Below, one piece after another: positions 58,148-64,000 of a stretch of DNA of 64,000 bases. Positions within the stretch are counted from its first letter, which is position 1. Every line of letters begins with the position of its first letter. Source of the DNA: JAAEQG01 sp043803085 (GTDB lineage Bacteria; Planctomycetota; Phycisphaerae; UBA1845); the NCBI GenBank assembly GCA_043803085.1, contig JAZDKM010000001.1, forward strand, positions 5,301 to 69,300. Direction: 5' to 3'. The notes below the pieces were generated by a model. That model was not told the origin of the DNA. It was given only the letters and a program-made list of their open reading frames with translations, and did no database searches. The translations under genes and the position numbers were made by a program.

Positions 58148-58418
58148 CACAACTCTCTGTCGAGTCTTCTGCCATGTCGCGGCTTGACACGGAATCCGCC
58201 GGTTCGTTCTTATTCCTGGCGAGCCCGCATGGTCGATATACTACCTTGACCCCGCAGCCTCGCCATGACCAAGCTGTTCGGCCGGCCGATTGAGCTCCCT
58301 AGGGGTTCTGGCCAAGCGATAGATTCCCTGCACGTCCAGCTTTCCACGTCGGATCGCGTACAACAGGTGAGCGGTCGTGTGTCGCTGCTCCTTTCCACCA
58401 CGATCACACTACCCCTCG

Positions 58419-58721
58419 TTACCTGTACAACCGCAGGTACTTGAATGGTCTGGGCCAGTCCGCGCGGGGCTTGAAGGCGACGGCGACCTCCTGGCCGGCG
58501 AGTGCCGATTCGGTCAGGACGACATGATCGGGCACCTCCTTCGCCTTCTCAAACTCGGCGTCGCTCACCTTGCAGATCACCTTGTTGAACGGACCGGACA
58601 GCCACTCGCGAACCTCGTCCGCTTCGCGGAACTTCAGATACGCGGCTAGAGATGCGTGGGCACCCGCCAGAATCGCGAAGCCCACGGGCACCGATTCCTT
58701 GATTAAGATGTACATCTTCAT
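58419..58721 (-). CDS. PTH2-like protein
   Basis: 100 aa. MKMYILIKESVPVGFAILAG, AHASLAAYLKFREADEVREW and KVICKVSDAEFEKA follow the pattern of bacterial peptidyl-tRNA hydrolase 2-type proteins (the AxxAHASLA helix). PTH2 enzymes release peptides from peptidyl-tRNA; some relatives sit with mobile DNA and defence genes. It is complete in length for the short version of the family. Ribosome-binding site weak. Confidence 0.65.
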   Translation of the reverse strand: MKMYILIKESVPVGFAILAGAHASLAAYLKFREADEVREWLSGPFNKVICKVSDAEFEKAKEVPDHVVLTESALAGQEVAVAFKPRADWPRPFKYLRLYR

Positions 58722-58759
58722 GTTCGTGCACCAAGCGACTCATCGAGCACGGCGCCTCA

Positions 58760-59044
58760 GTTAAGCCGGAGCATGTCCGCGTCGAAAGCACCGTGCGGCT
58801 CTGAATCTGACCAAATGCAGCCCTCCTCAGCCAGACGGCGAAGACGACCTCTTGCCCGGGTTTCGCACCCCAGACGGTGCATCATCTACAAGAAGCCGGC
58901 CTTGATCCAGCTTCTGCGGTCGAGGCTGAACTCACCGCCGAAGTAGCCGTGTATCTCCGCAAACTGCCCGATCGCCGGGCGGCAGGCCTGGACCGCTACG
59001 ATCGCGTCATCGTCGTATTGGCCGACGATGTGGCGGCCCTTGCG
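58760..59044 (-). pseudogene. DUF4291 remnant
   Basis: GQYDDDAIVAVQACRPAIGQF and FSLDRRSWIKAGFL match the N-terminal pattern of DUF4291. The tryptophan that should follow FL is a TAG stop, then MMHRLG, then a frame change to AKPGQEVVFAVWLRRAAFG, which continues the family pattern. The C-terminal two thirds are missing. Its first 52 codons are in frame with the response regulator upstream. Confidence 0.65.
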
Positions 59045-59524
59045 TGGTTGCCGCTCGCGGGGCGTCAGAGAATCCGGCGGACGAGGCGGGCCGGAGTCCG
59101 GCCCGGCCGTATCCGCATCATCCCCACCCGCATCGTGTTCGAGTGCGTACCGGATTCGATCCAGCAGGTCCGGCCCTTGAAAGGGTCGCTCGACAACGTC
59201 GAACGCCCCGAGTTTCATCGCCCGGAGTGCGAAGGAAACATCGAGGCCGTTGAAGATCATGATGGTGGACGGGGGATGGCCGATCTCAACGAGTCGGCCC
59301 AGCACCTCCAGACCGTTCATGTCCGGCAGTTGATCGGCCAACACGAGGCAGTCCGGTGCCAAGTTCGCGTACGCCGCCAGGAACTCCTCGCCCGTGCCGA
59401 ACGGGATCGCGTTCAGGCCAGCCTTCGTCACCAACGCGACGATTGATTCGCGTTCGGCGGCGTCACCTTCGACGATGACGACGGTATGTTCGGGATTGCC
59501 GGTAGCGGTTGGCAGTGTGGTCAT
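58886..59524 (-). pseudogene. FixJ-type response regulator with lost DNA-binding domain
   Basis: ATG 59524. Residues ~10-125 are a receiver domain (VVIVEGDAAERESIVALV; DCLVLADQLPDMNG with the phospho-acceptor region; the alpha5/beta5 region ERPFQGPDLLDRI). Its LuxR/FixJ HTH starts normally (SLTPRERQ) and then breaks off and runs into the DUF4291 piece. In FixJ-family proteins the phospho-acceptor is an aspartate followed by xxMPxMxG; here VLADQLPDMNG keeps the aspartate. Without its HTH it cannot act as a normal transcription factor. No histidine kinase is nearby. Confidence 0.7.
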
Positions 59525-59666
59525 AAACGGCCGTCCGGCCGAGTTGAAAAACCCGTGCAGGTGTCGATGATAGCTGATTGGGCAACTTTTTCGAGGGGTC
59601 CGACCCAGTTTGTCGTGCCGGTAGTGCACGTACGGTGTAGTGGGACAAGCCGCCCAGGGAAACGAC

Positions 59667-60638
59667 ATGCCCATCGATTTCTTATGCCGCCCCGGCTCAG
59701 CCTTCCGGCGGCGGCACCTGGTTGACGTGCCCGGCGACGGTTCATTTCCGTTTCGGAGTTGGTGCAGGCTCCAGCAGTCCCTCTACCGCCAGCGGATGGG
59801 CTGGAAATGCGGCAAGGGCGGTGGCGACGGACGAGACATCGGGAACTACCTCACCGCGCCCGACGCGGACGCCGGGCGGAACTTCCTCACGCCGGAGATC
59901 TTCGCCGCCGCCCGGGAACGCCTGGCGAACCGGGAACTGGGCGACAGCATTGATAGCGACCGCCTGCTGCGGAATCTGCTCACCAGCCAGACGCTGTGTT
60001 TCAACCTGTTCATTCCGCAGATGCTTGACCTCCGATTGGCGACGTTGATCTGGAGAACGCCGCTGCCCCACTGCGTCGCGGAGGTGATCGACGTAAAACT
60101 CGAACACTCGCCCGGTCGGGGTGACGAAGTCCGTCACACCGGCGACCGGTCGGCGTTCGACGCGTTCATCGAGTACGTCCATGTTGACGGCTATCGCGGC
60201 ATCATCGGAATCGAGACGAAGTACACGGACACGTTCAGCCCACCGGGTGGCGACCCGAAGCCGCGGCAGAAGGAGTTGGCCGCTTCCACCGGACTTTACA
60301 TGCCCGACGGTTGGCGGCGGCTGCAGAAGATGCCGACGCAGCAGCTTTGGCGGACGCACTTGCTCGCCGAAACCATGCGGGACGACCAGCATCGGCATGT
60401 GACGTACACGGTCCTGCACGCAGCGGGCGATGTGGAATGCACCGGCGTACTGCCCGAGTACGAAGCCGCGTTGACGCCGCAGGCGGTGGCCGAAGGACGC
60501 CTTCTCCAGATGACGCTGGAGGATTTCGTGGCCAAGGCCCGGCCGGTGCTCAGCAGTGCGGATGGAGCGTGGCTGGACGGATTCCACGCCCGGTACCTCG
60601 ATTGGTCCGCCGTTGAAGCGGAGATCGGACCGGCGTAG
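59667..60638 (+). CDS. PD-(D/E)XK restriction-endonuclease-like protein (PGN_0703 type)
   Basis: 323 aa from ATG 59667 (AGGGA seven bases upstream). The nuclease core is around residues 165-205: FDAFIEYVHVDGYRGIIGIE followed by TKY, giving the E-x-K of the PD-(D/E)XK fold after an acidic strand. The N-terminal half is helical and contains RDIGNYLTAPDADAGRNFLT. From memory this resembles the PGN_0703 family of putative restriction endonucleases. No methyltransferase is next to it, so it may be a stand-alone or modification-dependent enzyme. It stops 25 bases before the damaged Mrr-type gene. Confidence 0.65.
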   Translation: MPIDFLCRPGSAFRRRHLVDVPGDGSFPFRSWCRLQQSLYRQRMGWKCGKGGGDGRDIGNYLTAPDADAGRNFLTPEIFAAARERLANRELGDSIDSDRLLRNLLTSQTLCFNLFIPQMLDLRLATLIWRTPLPHCVAEVIDVKLEHSPGRGDEVRHTGDRSAFDAFIEYVHVDGYRGIIGIETKYTDTFSPPGGDPKPRQKELAASTGLYMPDGWRRLQKMPTQQLWRTHLLAETMRDDQHRHVTYTVLHAAGDVECTGVLPEYEAALTPQAVAEGRLLQMTLEDFVAKARPVLSSADGAWLDGFHARYLDWSAVEAEIGPA

Positions 60639-60663
60639 CTGTCACGAGAGGGTGGGTTCATAC

Positions 60664-61408
60664 ATGGCACAATCACGAAGCGAAGCGGATTGGGTCGCAG
60701 ACGCCGTGGCTGAGTGGCTGATACGAATCCCCGTATGGGCGGGTCCGGCGGTTGCCGCCGGCGGGTACCTGGCGTTTCGATTCGTCCTCCCGCCGCTCGT
60801 CGGCTTGATGGGTAAACCGTTCGGACCCGAACTGGCCCGCGTGTCCCGGACAGTGTCCCCGCTGGTGGGCCTCGTCGTGCTCGGCATCTGGGTGTACGCC
60901 GAAATCAAGAGACGCAGCCGACGGCGGTGTCGATCTGGTCTTGCGCAAGGCGGGAGAGACGACGCTGGTCCAGTGCAAACATTGGAAGGCCTGGAAGGTG
61001 GGCGTTAAGACGGTGCGCGAGCTCTATGGCGTCATGGCGGCGGAGAAGGCGGCCCGGGGTGTCGTGGTCACGTGTGGCTATTTCACCGAGGAGGCTCGGG
61101 CGTTCGCAGCAGGCAAGGCACTGGAATTGGTGGACGGCCCCGCTCTGTGGGAGTTGGTCAGGGACGTTCAGACTTGCAAACGAACCGAACTCGGCTGTTC
61201 CAACCCGGCTGTCAATGGGGGTGCACCGAGGCCACCGCCGACGCCCGGTCGTGCACAGCCGACCTCTGTACCCGCATGCCCGAAGTGCCAGTCGCCGATG
61301 GTCAGACGGACCGCCGGGAAGGGTCCTAACGCCGGATTGGAGTTCTGGGGTTGCTCAGGTTTCCCCAAGTGCCGCGGAACCCGCCAAATGGGACCTAGCA
61401 CGCCGTGA
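60664..61408 (+). pseudogene. Membrane-anchored Mrr-type restriction endonuclease, deleted and frameshifted
   Basis: ATG 60664 starts a protein with two hydrophobic segments (PVWAGPAVAAGGYLAFRFVL, VSPLVGLVVLGIWVYAEI). Near 60910 the frame changes and the catalytic part continues as ADGGVDLVLRKAGETTLVQCKHWK, the D/Q-x-K core of Mrr_cat enzymes, then VVTCGYFTEEARAFA and a C-terminal topoisomerase-type zinc ribbon (CPKCQSPMVRR, GCSGFPKCRG). The usual helix-strand lead of the Mrr domain, about 40 residues, is missing at the joint. It should be inactive. Confidence 0.75.
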
Positions 61409-61415
61409 CCGCCGA

Positions 61416-63080
61416 CTATGAACCGGCCAGCCCGCGAACCGTGCGCCGGTACCGCATCAGCAGTTGGGTGATGGACAATCCCGCCGGTAGTTCGCGCTGG
61501 CCCCGATGCAACGAGTTCTCGATGTTCCTCCACTTCTCGCCCGGAGCTCCGTCGACGGGCCCGGACTTCTGGCCCGGCCACTTGCCGGTTCGCCGGTGGT
61601 GTGCGTCCGCCCACGTCAGGATCTGTGGAAGCGTCAGTTTCGGCAGGCCTTTGGCGTTACGATGACCGCGGTGCTCCGCCAGGAGCCGGGCCAGAGACGA
61701 ACCGCCCGGGAGTCCGCGACGGCCCCGTGCCAGAGCGTCGGTCACACCCAGCCACGTTTCCTCGCGGGCTTCCTTGATCCCACCCGCGTTCTGAGTGGGC
61801 CATTCGCCGGTCCGACCATGATACGCATCCGCCCAGGCAAGGATCTGCTCGGCCGTCAGGCGAGGAAGATGGGCCGGGTTGCGGTATCCCCGGGAGCGCT
61901 CCAACAACCTGGCGAGCGACGAGCCGCCCCTCAGGCCGCGGAGACCCAGCACTAACGCCGATTCGATGCCGCCCCAGGTTTCGCCGGACGTAGCGTCGAC
62001 AGGGCCGGACGTGTGCGTGGGCCACCTCCTGAATCGGCGCCGGTACACGTCGGCCCACGCGAGGATCTTCTTCACCGTGAGCCGGGGTCGGCGGGCAGGA
62101 GAAACGTAATCGCGACACCGCTCCAGCAAGCGGGCGAGCGAGGAGCCCCCCTCCAGCCCTTGACGCCCATCTTGAAGTGCGGCCGAGACGCGTCGCCAGG
62201 TCTCACCGCGGGTCCCGAGAATCTTGCCCGAAGTTCGCGTCGGCCAGCGGCCAAACCGGGCATGGTAGGCATCGGCCCACGCCAGGATTTGGTCCTCGGT
62301 CAGCCGGGACACGGACCTTGGACGACGGACGTGCCGTTGCTGGAGCCGCGTTGTGCCCGGCCTTGACGACGCGGCCTTGGAACCTAGCCGGCGGCCGCGT
62401 CGGTGCCGGGCCAGGAATCGGGGCAGCGTATCGCCGCCCGGGAGGCCGCGATACCCGGTTCGCAGGGCAGTGTGCACACCAGACCACGTCTCTCCCGGGA
62501 CGTCGATAATTGGGCCGGACTTGGGCGTGGGCCACGTCCCGGTACGGGCGTGGTGCGTGTCGGCCCAGGCCAGGATTTGTCGTTTGCTGAGCCGCGGGAG
62601 ATGGAGACGGTTTCGGACGCCGCGGTGGCGTTCGAGGAGCCGAGCTAATGAGTCGCCGCCGGGCAGTCCGCGGCTGCCGGCGATCAACGCGGCGTCGATG
62701 TTGGCCCACTTTTCCGCCGGGTCATCCATGACCCGGCCGCACCCGGCAACGGGCCACGTGCCGGTGCGTGCGTGCTGGGCATCCGCCCAGCGGAGGATCT
62801 GTCGCTCGGTGAGGCGGGGGAGCGCCCCCTTGTTCCGGACTCCACGACGCTCGGCGAGCAGTCTGGCCAGCGACGATCCTCCGGGCAGTCCTCGGGCACC
62901 ATTGAGAAGGGCCTGGGACACGCCGCTCCAGGTCTCACCCCACCCTTCCTGGACCTCCCCGGAGAGCACGACGGGCCACTTGCCGGTTCGCCGGTGGTAG
63001 GCGTCGGCCCACTGCAGGATCATCGAGACCCGCAGCCTCGGCTTGGGTGGTGCGCGTCGTTGGAGTCTCCATTTGGCCAT
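61416..63080 (-). CDS. Protein of seven 74-residue WADAYH/GETW repeats
   Basis: 554 aa from ATG 63080 (a GTG at 63107 is possible). Almost the whole protein is seven tandem copies of a 74-residue unit, consensus PRLT..QILAWADAYH, RTG.WPT..SG, GETW..V..AL..G.RGLPGG, SLARLLE..RG. Invariant positions include the W-A-D triad, W-P, the G of SG, W of GETW and the L in SLARLL. Positions 39-40, 42-43, 46-47 and 49 vary strongly. Repeat 3 carries a 22-residue basic insertion. The unit resembles the HNH-associated HTH repeat in layout. A modular DNA- or RNA-binding protein is plausible; no catalytic domain is seen. Confidence 0.8.
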   Translation of the reverse strand: MAKWRLQRRAPPKPRLRVSMILQWADAYHRRTGKWPVVLSGEVQEGWGETWSGVSQALLNGARGLPGGSSLARLLAERRGVRNKGALPRLTERQILRWADAQHARTGTWPVAGCGRVMDDPAEKWANIDAALIAGSRGLPGGDSLARLLERHRGVRNRLHLPRLSKRQILAWADTHHARTGTWPTPKSGPIIDVPGETWSGVHTALRTGYRGLPGGDTLPRFLARHRRGRRLGSKAASSRPGTTRLQQRHVRRPRSVSRLTEDQILAWADAYHARFGRWPTRTSGKILGTRGETWRRVSAALQDGRQGLEGGSSLARLLERCRDYVSPARRPRLTVKKILAWADVYRRRFRRWPTHTSGPVDATSGETWGGIESALVLGLRGLRGGSSLARLLERSRGYRNPAHLPRLTAEQILAWADAYHGRTGEWPTQNAGGIKEAREETWLGVTDALARGRRGLPGGSSLARLLAEHRGHRNAKGLPKLTLPQILTWADAHHRRTGKWPGQKSGPVDGAPGEKWRNIENSLHRGQRELPAGLSITQLLMRYRRTVRGLAGS

Positions 63081-63515
63081 GGTCTGTTTTTTACCGCTGC
63101 CGGGCACGCTACACCACTGGCCTGAGGTGAAGGTGACGCTTCGCCCAGGGAGACTTCACACCCAAGCCGCCGGCCGGGAGGGCTCCGCTCCAGGGGGCCG
63201 CAGGATGGGGTGGTCGCGCTCTCCGCCGGAGCCGGGAAGCGAAGCAGATCCGGGCGTCAGGACCACGCGGCAGGTAGCCGCCGGGTGCACGCCGCCAAGT
63301 CATGTAGCGCGCTACATTCAACCCGGCGGCTCCGTTTATCCCTGAGCAGGGCCGATTGCCTCGCCCGGCGCCGTGTTTTCCTTCAGGAATCCTGCAGCCG
63401 GCGTTCCTTGGGGAGGGGCTGTTGCGTGCGGCACGTTTTGTGGAAGACCTGCCGCGTGTTCCTTGTGGCCGTGCCACCAACTATGTTTGCCACGGCAGTC
63501 GATCGGCCAACGGGG
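63081..63515. other. 435-base non-coding stretch
   Basis: Separates the repeat-protein gene from the last gene. It contains the 16-bp palindrome listed next. No gene or convincing promoter was recognised. Confidence 0.45.
63302..63317. promoter_or_regulatory. Perfect 16-bp palindrome
   Basis: ATGTAGCGCGCTACAT. Such TGTAGC..GCTACA palindromes often serve as operators for dimeric ribbon-helix-helix or HTH repressors, including antitoxins. It lies about 220 bases upstream of the repeat-protein start. No nearby regulator gene was found. Confidence 0.4.
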
Positions 63516-63941
63516 TTACCACAGGGCCGATTTTGCCGGCCTTCCGCGCGGCCGGCCATCGCGGATGCGGCGATCCAGATACCCGCCGCAGACGAAGCGT
63601 AACGCCTGGTGAGGATCCTTGAGGGCTATCTCCCCGGCGACTTTCAAACGTTGGCGGGCACGCTTGGAATAACCCAAGCAAGACGCCGCCGAATCCGTGA
63701 GGCGGAGCCACTCACGCACCTGCCGCTCCCGCGGGTTCTCTGCCTCGGCCCGCCACTGCCCAATCAAACTACGGGCGGCCTCGCCGAGAATCTCCTCGCC
63801 GACATAGATGCAACGATGCCGGCGTCTACCGTCCACTCGCTGGCGATATCTGACAACCCAACCCGCATTTCCCAGATGCCGTTGTTCCTGATGGCACGAT
63901 ACGTGCATGTTTTCCCTGTAATCCGAAGGGTTTTCGGCCAT
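63516..63941 (-). CDS. Unrecognised basic protein, about 141 aa
   Basis: From ATG 63941 (MAENPSDYRENMHV); TTG 63983 is an alternative. A GNAGWVVRYRQRVDGRRRHR segment, then CIYVGEEILGEAARSLI, then a strongly basic C-terminus (RGRPAKSALW, an AT-hook-like RGRP). The first half reads like the N-terminal DNA-binding part of a mobile-element protein (integrase or recombinase type), but I cannot name a family. Coding character is fair and the protein is probably complete. Confidence 0.45.
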   Translation of the reverse strand: MAENPSDYRENMHVSCHQEQRHLGNAGWVVRYRQRVDGRRRHRCIYVGEEILGEAARSLIGQWRAEAENPRERQVREWLRLTDSAASCLGYSKRARQRLKVAGEIALKDPHQALRFVCGGYLDRRIRDGRPRGRPAKSALW

Positions 63942-64000
63942 TTTGACAGGAGCACCCCATGGGTGACAGGCGAAAACAAGCACTTTGTGTGCAGTTTGAT

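Noticed and set aside
61416..63080. CRISPR array, suggested by regular 222-base DNA periodicity
   Set aside because: The repetition is a coding protein repeat with diverged copies, not short identical repeats with unique spacers.

Overview
The window is GC-rich and gene-dense and looks like the chromosome of a planctomycete, probably Phycisphaerae-like. The indications are several secreted proteins ending in paired-aspartate dockerin-like segments, a PEP-CTERM protein, a pseudopilin with a classic FTLVELLVVVSIIALL start, a dispersed CCCGTCGCT..GCTCCGGG repeat, and many large multidomain envelope proteins. No rRNA, tRNA or CRISPR array was recognised. All names come from reading motifs; no database search was run.

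Layout. 1-2.9 kb: the 3' end of a dockerin/thrombospondin-3 protein, an unrecognised 388-aa protein and a truncated ThiF (E1-like) gene. 2.8-17.8 kb: a complete minus-strand BREX phage-defence operon, transcribed HTH-brxE-brxA-brxB-brxC-pglX-pglZ-brxL. Spacing is tight, with ATGA overlaps. It has brxE and a long, type-6-looking PglX, but carries the type-1 effector brxL where brxD-brxHI would be expected. Its leader holds a nested palindrome and a ten-C run. 18-23.3 kb: a chimeric ARPP-1 gene, a NagB-LmbE fusion, decayed IS110 and IS1634-like transposases, and repeats. 23.3-29 kb: exported surface proteins (a frameshifted dockerin protein, a PEP-CTERM protein, a pseudopilin). 29.5-31.3 kb: a corrinoid protein coupled to a URO-D-type methyltransferase.

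31.8-53.7 kb is a large block that appears devoted to cell-wall and amino-sugar turnover. It contains three GHL10-type glycosidase-like proteins, lysA, a GH20-SGNH fusion, a DUF1460/beta-lactamase-like/C39/VanX-remnant lipoprotein, nagB, a double GNAT, two zinc amidases, murQ and a sodium:solute symporter. Two divergent operons (amidase-GNAT-nagB-DUF1460 leftward, murQ-symporter-GHL10 rightward) share an AT-rich promoter region. Together they would cut peptide from glycan, free and import amino sugars or muropeptides, remove lactate (MurQ), deaminate GlcN-6-P (NagB) and decarboxylate diaminopimelate (LysA).

53.7-64 kb is accessory DNA. It holds a probable group II intron domain V remnant, a two-gene small-protein operon under a hairpin that covers the ribosome-binding site, and a Kelch / J-domain coiled-coil / FGE-like operon. 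Beyond these lie a PTH2-like protein, a response-regulator/DUF4291 chimera, a PD-(D/E)XK restriction-like gene, a deleted Mrr-type nuclease, and a protein made of seven 74-residue repeats that may be a modular nucleic-acid-binding array.
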